Assembly (NCBI GenBank): GCA_028753945.1
Contig: JAPNXP010000005.1
Coordinates: 2,108,001 to 2,172,000, forward strand
DNA from: Hexactinellida sp. DTS-2022
Taxonomy: Eukaryota; Porifera; Hexactinellida
DNA: 64,000 bases
Direction of reading: 5' to 3'
Shown here in pieces: positions 11,965 to 21,482 of the stretch. Below the pieces are notes generated by a model. It saw only the letters and a program-made list of their open reading frames with translations. It was not told the origin of the DNA and searched no databases. Numbering within the stretch: the stretch's first letter is position 1; every line of letters starts with the position of its first letter. The position numbers and the translations under genes were made by a program.

Positions 11965-12301
11965 TAATAGCGAAGGACGATCGGATTCAGATGGTGAATC
12001 TGAGGAGTATAATCCTTCTGAAAGTGCGGAAAGCATACCCGATCAAGATGCAGGACTGACTTCTGATTCAGAAGAGTACAATTCTGATGATGGTCAATCT
12101 GGATCTGATCAGTTTAGTGATACTGGTGAGTCAAGTGGTAAAGATTGGTCGGACCTAGAGGAACAAGCAAGAAAAGAGGATAAAGCTCGAGATTTTGAAG
12201 ATGAAGAAGATAGAAGAGAAATCACTACAAAACCCCCCCGAAATCCTTTAAATGCAGGAATCAGTTTGACTAAAAAGCGTAAAGTGAATTTCCAATATTA
12301 A
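11965..12301 (+). CDS. SUPT16H: FACT complex subunit SPT16-like, last coding exon
   Basis: Open exon of 112 codons (the first base completes a split codon) ending in TAA at 12299-12301. It encodes an acidic, serine-rich C-terminal tail (repeated SDSD/SEEYN clusters), then SSGKDWSDLEEQARKEDK, then a glutamate/aspartate run and a basic end (LTKKRKVNFQY). The order acidic tail, SGKDW-x-ELE-x-EAR-K, basic end is that of the SPT16 C-terminus as I know it. SPT16 is the histone H2A-H2B-handling subunit of FACT, which helps RNA polymerase II pass nucleosomes in the nucleus. The acidic tail contacts histones. The exon follows a good 3' splice site. Upstream exons were not recognised, and the preceding intron is filled with mobile elements. 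There is no start codon because this is an internal-to-terminal exon. The tail is short compared with vertebrates. Confidence 0.78.
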
Positions 12302-12908
12302 ACTAAATATATAGCATTGACAAAGAAATTCTATGTATTTTTAATTATATTTATCAATTTTGTGCTTAGTTTGTCTTATATATTACTATTATTTTCTTAT
12401 AGTATGTATTACAGAATTTAATTCACGATAAATTTATACTTTGTTATCGTAATTTGAATTGTTCTTATATATTTCAAATCTCATAGGTATAACATTCTTG
12501 GATGCGCATGGGGCACATTGTCTTATCTCATGGAAATAGGCATATATTCTATGGTTATCAGAATGCTTCTAAATAGTGTTAAATCAAAGTTAGATAAGGT
12601 TCTTATGAAATTTCAATTAATTCGAACACACCTACGCATAATGTACTTTTGAATTTGTAGTAACGGAGACTACGACGTTGGGCAACTGTAGACTAGTAGC
12701 GTACATAACCTACTAGTGGGGTTTCGTTCCATTACAGGAACTCATCAGGAGGGTGACCCTCGACCCCATGACTCCACTCACGTCTGTGGGTGGTCACATT
12801 TCCTTATTGCCACGGTGTCTCCATCACGACACTCGTGCCTCCTGCCGGAGTGTGTCTCCATAACAACACGATCCCGGCCCCGATACTACAGAATTATATA
12901 AATATATA
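12302..12908. other. 3' flank of SPT16-like gene; possible SINE-like stretch
   Basis: AT-rich 3' UTR/flank with no canonical AATAAA seen. Positions 12660-12890 are GC-richer and contain GTTTCGTTCCATTAC, loosely like an RNA polymerase III B box, so a tRNA-derived SINE is possible but unproven. Confidence 0.35.
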
Positions 12909-13175
12909 CAGTCAACCCCAGTTATAACGAAGTGCTCGAGACCTTAGTTTCATTTCGGTATAAGTGGAGTTCGATCTTAAGAGAGTTGATTACAAGTTGA
13001 ATTTCGTTGTAACTGCAGCTCTTTATAACGGATTTCGTTATAACCGAGTAAATCAATAGCTTAGGGACTATATTGGATTTAAATGACTTCGTTGTAACCG
13101 AAGTTTTAACAATGTAATAATATACGGTAGAAGGATTTCCGGATCATTGAATGACTTCGTTTTATAGGACTTGGT
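12909..13175. mobile_element. pogo/Tc1-like MITE, left end clear
   Basis: TA followed by CAGTCAACCCCAGTTATAACGAAG, then several TTATAACG/CGTTATAA motifs. The right end is decayed, so the end coordinate is approximate. Confidence 0.5.
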
Positions 13176-13573
13176 ATACGGGAATAGACTAGTTCCATTT
13201 GTGGTTTTGAGAATTTTAAAAATACAACATGGTATTTCATTTCACTCTAAATTACAATGTATAAGGAATCGTGGTTAATTTTTATTCAAATATTTCCAAA
13301 ATGAGTAGGCTAAATATATATTTCTACACTGATTCACAGTTACAGTGATGCATTTGAATTTTAACTGGTGAAAAAGTCTCCAAAATATAGAATTTTAATA
13401 AAAGTGAATTCTCAGGTACGCTGTAAAAAGTATACTAAAGTTTGAACGAGAAATTCTGACCGGTTATAGATACTTAAGAGACTCCATACATCATTATTGA
13501 TGGTGCTATTCAATTCGCAGCTATTAAATACTTATATGTCAGTAATACAGTACATAATGGGTATAGTGATAAT

Positions 13574-13886
13574 CATAGGCGCCAAGTTTGGGTTTTTTTT
13601 GGGGGGGCTGCCCCCCCCCAGTATTGTTGATCGCCCCCCCTCCCCCCCATATTGCTGATTGGGGGGTGGGGGTCACTGCGAGCGACCTCCCGGGCCTTTC
13701 AGTGGATTTAATTTTTGTATGAAAGTGGTCCTTTTGATCGACCAAGGGATGATAGAGGGTGAGAATCACGTTTGTTTACTCAATATATCCAGATTTTATT
13801 TATGAAGAAACAAATCTGGAAATATTTAGTAAACCTCCCAAGGCCCCCCCATCCTTGATTATATTTTCCAAAACTTGACGCCTATG
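13574..13886. mobile_element. hAT MITE, 313 bp, exact 8-bp TSD
   Basis: TIRs CATAGGCGCCAAGTTTGG / CCAAAACTTGACGCCTATG are flanked on both sides by GTGATAAT (13566-13573 and 13887-13894). G/C homopolymers occur near the left end. Its terminus matches that of the smaller MITE at 1906-2062. Confidence 0.92.
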
Positions 13887-14081
13887 GTGATAATGTTGGG
13901 GGATGAGATTTGGCCAAGTTATCAAGATATCCAATTTACCACTATAACTACTATATCACTGCATCTAATATATAACTGTATAGTATACATTGTCAATCTT
14001 ATATTCTTATTAGTACCATCAAGTTCTTTAACGAATTAAACTGGTAACGATATTTATGGTAAATTGGAAATGGTTCGAAAA

Positions 14082-14208
14082 ACCTAAATAGGAAATAGTT
14101 CGAATTTTTCAGTGTTGCTGCACCATGGATATGGGGAAATCCCGGCTTGAATCCATGGTCCAACAATACAAAAATGAAAGTCGAACTATTTCCTATTTTG
14201 AATTCTAA
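14082..14208. repeat. inverted repeat, about 127 bp
   Basis: AAATAGGAAATAGTTCGAA and TTCGACTTTCATT..GAACTATTTCCTATTT form imperfect arms that continue inward through CACCATGGAT / ATCCATGGT. Likely a small MITE. No TSD was identified. Confidence 0.65.
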
Positions 14209-14388
14209 ATTCCCGAAAGTTCCCGATAATTTAGTTTAGTTACCTCGAACTTAATTTGTCACTAGAAATATTTACAAATTTCAAATTATAAGTTGTATGT
14301 AACATTGTGGTTGCTTAGCTGAATTATGAAAAAACATCTAATTTAATCAACAATTAGTAGGTAATGTATTTTAATGCTTATTTAGAAT

Positions 14389-16486
14389 ATGAACAACTCT
14401 GAAGCTTTTCAGTTTTTGTGCGAACACAGAACACATAGTTCCCGCTCGATTGCCGACCAATTTATTTCATCTTTCGGCTTCGAACGAAATGATTGAATTT
14501 CTTCCGTTTGAAGTTTACTGAGATTCAGAAAAAGAGGGACTTATTCCAAAAGAACTTGGACATTGATACTTGGAATTCTATGTATTTTGTCATATTCCGA
14601 AGAGGCCTAAGTTGAGCACCACTTCTACCATAAGCTTTGAAGAAGACCTCAATGTAATCAAAAGAAAAGCGATTGATGATCTAACCACTAAAGCGTTGAA
14701 GAATCGTCTCTATTCCCTCAAATCGCATCTAAATACTGTTGCTCAGAACGAAGGTGTATCTCCTAAGACACCTACTACTTATCTCTTATTACTTTGCTCT
14801 AATGAGGACCTCGACTTTAGTAGTGCTAAGGTTTGCAAAGAGATAATCGATAAGGGAAATTATTCTAATATGTGCCCACAATTATCGTTGGATAAATCCG
14901 CGTTTCTTATTGACTCCCTTGAGATTGGCAAAAGTAAGTATATATAACTCCGACGTACTTTGGTCTCAGATGATCTCAAATTACCAGGATATAATAGAGT
15001 AGCTGTTCATAGGTCTCAAAAAAACTTGGTTGATGAGGTGCGGCTGATTCATAGGGAATTTCCGATTGGAGTAGGGATTTCTTACACAAAACTACTCTCC
15101 CATACTGTTGAGCGAATTGTAATGAACTTAAGTGTTGGTAATCAAGACTTTCCTCTCAAAGTTAAAATGTCCGATGGCCTAGATGGATCAGGGTGTCATC
15201 GAGTGTATCAACAAGCAAGAAGTTATCCTGAGCTCTCAAAGTCATTTTTGTTATTTGGGTTTAAAATTAACGCCATCTAAATGCAAACAACAATATTCTG
15301 TGGAAACCAAATAAACCAAATTCACCATATTCTACTAGACCTGTTGCTATTTTAGCCATTCCGGAGAATGAAGAAAATGTGAAGTTTTTGATGGAATCAC
15401 TAATAAATCAAGAAACTTTAGCGATTGAAGAAAGTGGGTTGTGTTTACAGAATGGTCATGCCGAGGTTAAGATAATTCGTTCTCATTTCGATACGAAGAT
15501 GGCAAAAATCTTAAGCGGCGCTGGTGGAGCAAGTTGCCAATTATGTACTTCGTCAATCGCTCAAATACATGATATTAGTTTTGTTAAAACTGGCTATCCT
15601 GTGAATAGGACAATTCATGATGTTCTTGCTTTATTTGAGGAGGTTGATGAGGATGAATTTTTGTCTTTGCCATCAAATCACAGATTCAATTTAACTCGCA
15701 TGCCAATCTCAGATAAAGATATAGTTTCAGCTTCTCCTCTACATGCTTATTTGAGAACTTTCAGCTGGTTCTTATTATTCATCTCCCATTTACAGTGTGG
15801 TGCTAAAAAATGGTCACCGACTTCGTTAAAAATTGCGTGCTAAGAAGTTTATACCAACTTAATCGAAGAAAAGATAAATATATCGATTGACGCACCATCA
15901 GTCCAGGGTGGAACTTCAACAACAGGAAATGTTGTTCGGTTGTGTTTCACACGTAAGGATGATTCGGTCAAAGATTTTCTTTATTGTGTTTTGACAGTTA
16001 TCCCCCAAGAAAATCATCAAAATATCACTAAAAATTTTAATAATTTCGGTGTAACTTTAAGGCTATACAATGGCAATAGGAAAATAGACACTGAAGGCCT
16101 TGACAATGTATGCCGAGAGACATACTGTATGAATCAATTTTGATAAATTTTTCATGGGCACACGTAACCCCAACATTACATAAACTTCTAGCACATGCAG
16201 CTCAAATCATTCAGATCACAATGATTGTTATGGGTTGGAAAATTTATCAATGGAAGGGTTAGAAGCTTGTAATAAGCTTGTGAGACGATACCGCGAGAGG
16301 TTGTCTAGGAAATTTAGCTTTGAAGATAATTTCAGAGATGTATTCATCAGGCTTACTTCCGATAGCGATCCTATTTTGTCTTCATTTCGTAATAATACGA
16401 AAGAAGTGTTGGAGGTAGATGTATCGGAGCTAAAGAGCGATCAAGACATTCTCGTAAATTCACTTATTATTGAAAATCTTCCGTAA
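14389..16486 (+). pseudogene. RAG1-like (RAG1/Transib superfamily) transposase, decayed
   Basis: Consecutive open blocks on the + strand match the RAG1 catalytic core in order. KMSDGLDGSG (about 15165-15195) sits at the first catalytic Asp region. KPNS...PVAILAIPENEE and ILSGAGGASCQLC (about 15510-15550) follow, the last giving the Cys-x2-Cys of the zinc-binding site. Then come PISDKDI...SPLHAYLRTF, STTGNVVRLCF, LHKLLAHAAQII (16175-16215, the His pair of the zinc site) and SMEGLEACNKLVRRYRE (16248-16290), which aligns with the last catalytic Glu. The second Asp is uncertain. RAG1/Transib proteins are DDE transposases, and RAG1 is the V(D)J recombinase. Lesions: a stop near 14491, a frameshift near 15285, a stop at 15841-15843 and a frame change between 16143 and 16235. 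Positions 14934-14969 (GTAAGT...CAG, 36 bp, contains a stop, frame-preserving) may be a tiny intron. There is no RING finger, and no CACTATG-type terminal repeats were found. Confidence 0.78.
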
Positions 16487-16968
16487 TTGATATCAAAAAA
16501 GTTCTTTTTCCTCAAGAATTTGTACATAAATTAGGAAATTTAGATAATAAGGCTAGTATAGATATAATGTTCAATTGTATAAACTTTCTAATTACAGATT
16601 GGGGTAACTAAGTGAGTTAATTAAAATTCTTAAAAAATGTGACAATGACGTCACAACTCTCACACCTGAAGCCAGGCTTTTATAATTCCCGCTACTATAT
16701 TTTGTTAGAGCTCGTTCAGTTTTAATTTTGTACGCCTAGATTAGTCATCTTGTATTAAGTCTATGGCAGCATCTCTCGATATTGTAGGCCTAGAATCCAT
16801 TTTTACGCCTGGATAAAAATCTTGCCAAATGTCTCTCCTTTAGGCGCGCCCAGCTCGCCTAGATAACACCCTACCTTAAGCCATTCAAAAAATCTAATTA
16901 TACCAATCGATTCTATGGATACGATTTCCCATATGTAAATAATATAGTTTAATGCCCTATCTCATACC
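16487..16968. other. non-coding stretch downstream of the RAG1-like gene
   Basis: No gene seen. Positions 16730-16875 contain several TAGGCG/CGCCTA-type motifs, loosely like 51460-51600, suggesting a degraded dispersed repeat. Confidence 0.4.
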
Positions 16969-18300
16969 CAGGGCCGGATTAGCGTATACGCCAAATACGC
17001 CTGGGCGTAGGGCCCCGTTCACTTGGGGGCCCATATATATCTCTGTAAGTGCAAGGCCGGGGCCCGTTCAGAATGGTCATGAGTTGTGACCACTTCAAAT
17101 ATCGTGGGGCCTAACTCTATGCAAGTATATACTGTGCACCGATAATATTTGTTGACACAAATTGAACAATAATTATATGTACTTTGTCATGCTAATGCTA
17201 TGGTTGTAGGCAAATATAACCAATAATTAGCTCATCTTAAGTGATACTTTGTTATTCATTTGTTACGACTAGATTGGGATTCGTCACCCCTAAGCAATAG
17301 GTTATTTAGATTGTATATAAATGATACTACAAGTTACATTAAGCATCACACATTCCTGACTTAATTAAATTCACGCATTTATTACTTGCATTCCGAGTCT
17401 TTACTCAATTACGCAATAACAAAGCAAGTATACCATGCCTACTAAACCAAAAGGTGGAGCTGAGAAGCGTAAGATTAAGGAAGAGAAAGAAAAAATATTT
17501 CTAAAGCAATTATTTTCCTTCTGCCTACTTTAGTCTGATTATTCAGAATTTTTTGACACTACAATTTGACTCATAGTAAAGACGAACACTCATTTTCAAA
17601 ATTGACAAAAGTCATTTAAGAACATGGGCAAAATAGCTTAAATGCACATGTCAGCACGTTGTCTTTCGGAAGTACCATTAACAAGCTTTCTTGTTTAAAA
17701 TCACGCAAAAAACTTATGTGATATTTAATGGGTCCTAATTATCGTTCTATCAAATTTAGTTAAAAGTCTAACAAAATTCGTTCTACCTTTAACAAAAGTT
17801 GTGAAATGTCTAACAGATTTGCCATTACCAAAATTACTAGAAAGTTTATCAAAATCAATGAGGGGTCTAACAAAATTAGTGAAAAGTCTAACAAAATTAA
17901 TGAAAAGTCTAACAAAATTAATGAAAAGTACAAAATTACTGATGCAGCTACTGCTCTAATTAACCTAATCCTGCAATTAATGAAAAGTATTTCAGTAATT
18001 TTGTTAGACTTTTCAATGATTCTGTTAGACTTTTCAGTGATTTTGTTAGACTTTTTAGTAATTTTGGTAATGGAAAATCTGTTAGACATTTCACAAATTT
18101 TGTTAGAGGTATAACGAATTTTGGTAGACTTTTAATCAAATTTGTTAGACCGATAATTATAACCGATATGTAATTAACAAAATATAACTTCTGTTTTACA
18201 TTAATTTTCTGTAATTAGTTATGATTACTATACCACTTCATAAATATGGGGCCAAATTTCCTCTTGGCGTAGGGCCACTGCTGTGTTTAATCCGGCCATG
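16969..18300. mobile_element. hAT derivative, 1332 bp, exact 8-bp TSD
   Basis: Left terminus CAGGGCCGGATTAG, right terminus TTTAATCCGGCCATG. CTCATACC flanks both sides exactly (16961-16968 and 18301-18308). Inside, 17435-17500 reads MPTKPKGGAEKRKIKEEKEK, which resembles the basic N-terminus of hAT/ZMYM-type transposases, so this is probably a deletion derivative that kept its first exon. The rest of the transposase is absent. The interior also holds an unusual tandem palindrome (17760-18140). It shares its ends with the element at 51818-53386. Confidence 0.9.
17760..18140. repeat. tandem-repeat palindrome (GTCTAACAAAATTARTGAAAA units)
   Basis: The left half holds about six tandem copies of a 20-22 bp unit GTCTAACAAAATTAGTGAAAA. 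The right half holds the same unit inverted (TTTTCA..AATTTTGTTAGAC). The halves mirror each other around about 17950-17990. The long open frames on both strands are by-products of this repeat and not genes. Confidence 0.85.
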
Positions 18301-18505
18301 CTCATACCTAAATAGCTACTTCCAGGATTTGACCATTTCGTGACACTGTGGATGGTTACTTACAAGTTTTTTTTCAGGCGCCTTGCCGGCACGAGTTAAC
18401 AGGTTGCGTTGATTTTGTGTTCAGCGATTATACGCTCCCTTTATCGTTCTTTAGACTTTAAAATACATCAGAACCTCGTTAATACGAACACTATTTCAGT
18501 CATTG

Positions 18506-18577
18506 GTTAAGTTGAACCACGATACGCTGCACATCCTGGCATCAATGCCACCATTAGAGCCATCAAGCAGAAACATT
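18506..18577 (+). pseudogene. Ginger integrase zinc-finger exon, left part (split by Merlin)
   Basis: In one frame the sequence reads AHPGINATIRAIKQKHW, the H2C2-type zinc-binding region of Ginger/Gypsy-type integrases (compare HPGINTTLHSVQQRYTW in the Ginger at 41628). The exon stops at the Merlin insertion and resumes at 26588. An in-frame stop lies just upstream. Only this short piece of the gene is seen. Confidence 0.6.
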
Positions 18578-19012
18578 GGTACAATTCTAGAATCTTACAC
18601 CCCCCATTTTTTCTAAGTAACCATAATACCTGTTATTCTCGTGTATAGCACTCGTTAATTAAAAGAAACAAAATGAGACAAAAAGAATCTAAATCGGTCC
18701 ACTTTTGACTGATTACAGTTAATTTTCGTTTATAAGCCAAAGTCAATGGAGAAATGTTGTTACATTAAAAGAAGCCAATTATGCATCAAAACACTGTTAT
18801 GCGATGCCGATACGCATACTGCATTCTTTTACCTTTTCAAGTAATACAATTCTAACTCAGTTACGTAATATCGAAATTCTCACAGAGCAACAGTGATTCA
18901 CTGTAATTGTATGTTGCGATAGTTCATAAGAATATTATTGAAAAAGAACTGCTTTGGAATGTATTAACATGAGTACATGCAGATAGTATTACAGATAGAT
19001 AACAAACAATTT
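18578..19012 (+). repeat. Merlin left TIR, about 435 bp
   Basis: Reverse complement of 26145-26579 at high identity by eye. Terminal sequence GGTACAATTCTAGAATCTTA. Confidence 0.88.
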
Positions 19013-19192
19013 TGAGGATAATATTTAGTAATTGTATGTTCACTAGAGAGTAGTAGAATAAATCCTACGGATGTTAAAATTTAGGATGGATGGAGATGAT
19101 AAACAAGTATTCAATATGCATTAACTTAATTTATCTCTCTAAATAATGTCGTTCTTTGTTACATGCTAGTACCTTTAAGATTTAGCTAATGC

Positions 19193-19503
19193 ATAGTAAC
19201 CGCGTACGTTCGTACGGTACGAAATAATACTTTGTGAACAACCAGACAATATATACAAGTATTTCTATAAACAAGGATCTTATCTATTATAGTTCTATTA
19301 TAGTTTCTACAAAGAATCGACAGTAAATCTTGATAAATTTACCTAACTTATGCTTCGATAAAAAATAAGAATCAAGTGCTAAAAGATAAGCATCTATACT
19401 ATCATTAACTAAGTACGTACATAGTGCTTAAGTACGGTACGAAAGGATAATCTGCGTACTAAGTTCGTACCGTAGCGTACAGTACGCCGTACTAGGTTAC
19501 TAT
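19193..19503. mobile_element. TIR element with GTAC-rich ends
   Basis: ATAGTAACC and GGTTACTAT bound a stretch with CGTACGGTACG/CGTACC motifs near both ends. No TSD could be established. Confidence 0.45.
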
Positions 19504-19529
19504 GAGCAAATCTGAAGTGAACTCAACTA

Positions 19530-19619
19530 CAGTGAAACCCCGGTATCCGAACTTCGATTATCCGAAATCCCGATTATCCGAACATTTTGTCTGGCTCCTT
19601 GATAATCGGGGTTGCACTG
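19530..19619. mobile_element. pogo/Tigger-like MITE, 90 bp, TA TSD
   Basis: CAGTGAAACCCCGGTATCCG / TGATAATCGGGGTTGCACTG are inverted and flanked by TA (19528-19529 and 19620-19621). Internal repeats CGATTATCCGAA. Confidence 0.85.
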
Positions 19620-19869
19620 TATATCTAGGTATTAATTTTGATGAGAGCAGGGGTTTATCCAGAAATTTCTTGGCCAACAAATCTTGCCAAACACCCGGAT
19701 TCGGAACCTAATTAAGAGCCACACTGTAACCAACCTCTCAAACGATGCTGGGCCCTTTAGGTGCTGACAGGCACCTAGGTAAACCCTGGATGAGAGAGTA
19801 CAGTAACAATTCATTTGGATAAGCATAGAGAATATATGAACTACACATAACTTTGGAGCAATGCAAATA

Positions 19870-19952
19870 CAGGTAAACCTCCCAAAGCGGCACCTCCGAG
19901 TAGCGGCACAAAATCATTCTCCCGATGGGTGCAGCTTTGGGAGGTTTACCTG
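19870..19952. mobile_element. palindromic MITE, 83 bp, TA TSD
   Basis: CAGGTAAACCTCCCAAAGCGGC pairs with its near-perfect inverted copy GCAGCTTTGGGAGGTTTACCTG. TA flanks both ends. Confidence 0.88.
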
Positions 19953-20007
19953 TATACTAATGGAATAAAGTTAAATCATTATTATAATATCATACAGAAT
20001 ACTTGCT

Positions 20008-20922
20008 TTAGACTACAGGGTATTGATTTCTAAATTCTATTACTAAATTATTGAAAATGTTTTCATTCTGCCTCTTCTTCCAACAATATTCGGCTAAGTA
20101 GGTATCCAGTAATTCAGGATTGGTTGTCATAGAATTCCTCATTTTCTTCTTAGCCTGTCCCCAGGTACTCTCAATCGTTTGAGTATGTATATCTGTCCCC
20201 GGAACTACGAAATGGATGCTATGGTTCACCGTCAAATGAGTAAAGTTAGCTGGAGGAATTAGATTATATGATGCCCATTCATCACTTAAGATTGTTGTTC
20301 CTGGTTTTATATACCGCTCAATTATGGGAATCAAGGTAGCAGCTGATCGATCATCCACTGAAATCATAAAAGCCTCTTTGGAATCTCTGTCAATTCCTCC
20401 AAAGACCCATTTTCCAGATAGTTGTCTACCACGATGGTATTTCCTCCTTCTGAATTTGCTTTCATCAATCTCTACTATATGTCCAGGACCACCAATTAGT
20501 TCTGGGTTAGCGAGGTATCTTTCAACACAGAGATCACGTAAGAAATTTTTCCAATCGGTGATGGTAGCTGTTGCCCATCCCAAATTCTTGTGTAAAAATT
20601 TGGTGTCTTGTAGGCCTTCTGCCCAAAAATATAAAAACTCTACAAGTTCTGTTAATGACAAGTTTGATCCTTCAAAAAATGATCCTACGCGTCGATGTGC
20701 AAACTTTTCGCAGTTTTTCTTAGGACATCTCCAGCCCACCCCATCAATGACTTTTGTGAAAATTCCCTCGCGCATATCTGTGCCGCACTTACAAATCATA
20801 CCTCTCGCTAAGAGTCCGTGAACTCTCAGCCAATCGGTACACGTATCTTCATTGATAGTGATTTGTGAGAATAGTTCCTTCAAGTTCACTTCCTCAATGT
20901 ATGGAAAAGTAGAGGGTAACAT
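20008..20922 (-). CDS. Merlin transposase (ISXO2-like DDE), intact
   Basis: Uninterrupted 304-codon frame starting at an ATG and ending in TAG. A zinc-ribbon-like region (CKCGTDM around residue 44, WRCPKKNC around residue 64) is followed by a helical region and the DDE catalytic core: VEIDESKF (first Asp, about residue 149), LSDEWASY (second Asp, about 214) and TQTIESTWG (Glu, about 249). The layout is that of ISXO2/IS1595-type transposases, which move Merlin elements by cut-and-paste. The length is typical for the family. The gene sits between matching 435-bp TIRs within an element that has a near-exact TSD. The reading frame is intact although two younger hAT elements sit beside it, so the source may have been active recently. 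No introns are needed. Whether it is expressed cannot be told. Confidence 0.9.
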   Translation of the reverse strand: MLPSTFPYIEEVNLKELFSQITINEDTCTDWLRVHGLLARGMICKCGTDMREGIFTKVIDGVGWRCPKKNCEKFAHRRVGSFFEGSNLSLTELVEFLYFWAEGLQDTKFLHKNLGWATATITDWKNFLRDLCVERYLANPELIGGPGHIVEIDESKFRRRKYHRGRQLSGKWVFGGIDRDSKEAFMISVDDRSAATLIPIIERYIKPGTTILSDEWASYNLIPPANFTHLTVNHSIHFVVPGTDIHTQTIESTWGQAKKKMRNSMTTNPELLDTYLAEYCWKKRQNENIFNNLVIEFRNQYPVV

Positions 20923-21482
20923 AATTGGGATAAAGAGAGGGTAGAGGGTAACATAATTGGGATCGCCATAATAAAGTGAAGAGATTCAAGTTGTCTAGTC
21001 GAGTACAAAAGTATATTTTAGGTAATACATTTTTTTAATTTATAGCAAATATGATAACATAAATTGGCTTTAAATATTGTGCATGAATGAAAATGCTATT
21101 TGTGAAGTATAAACTACTAATTTTAGTTAATGGATGAGCTAACTTTCACAATGTTCCTTTAACTATATAATTTCAATAGCATGCTGCATTATAATTCATT
21201 CAAAAAGTCTAATTACATGGCTATAGATTGTTTTCACACATAAGTTAATATGGTAGGGATTTATATTTACAAGTTGTATGGATCATTGCATACATAATTG
21301 TACAATATAAGTTTGCTCTAATAACCATATCTAAGTGTTTAATTGGAAACTTTAAAATTATTTTCTGTCAAAATTGATGTGATTTGAGTTAAGAAGTTTT
21401 TAAAAATATCCTATTCGCATTGGTTAGGGCAATCTTGATCCTTTAAAATATGAAAGCTCACCAATAATATATCTGTAAATAC

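Noticed and set aside
12660..12890. tRNA gene or SINE head
   Set aside because: A B-box-like string is present, but no full cloverleaf or A-box with proper spacing could be made; kept only as a possibility.
13930..16700. CACTATG/CACAATG-type terminal repeats for the RAG1-like element
   Set aside because: Scattered CACTA- and CATTGTG strings occur, but no correctly oriented pair with a 5-bp duplication was found.
17760..18114. Overlapping open frames on both strands with Ile/Lys/Ser repeats
   Set aside because: They arise from the tandem palindrome inside the hAT derivative.
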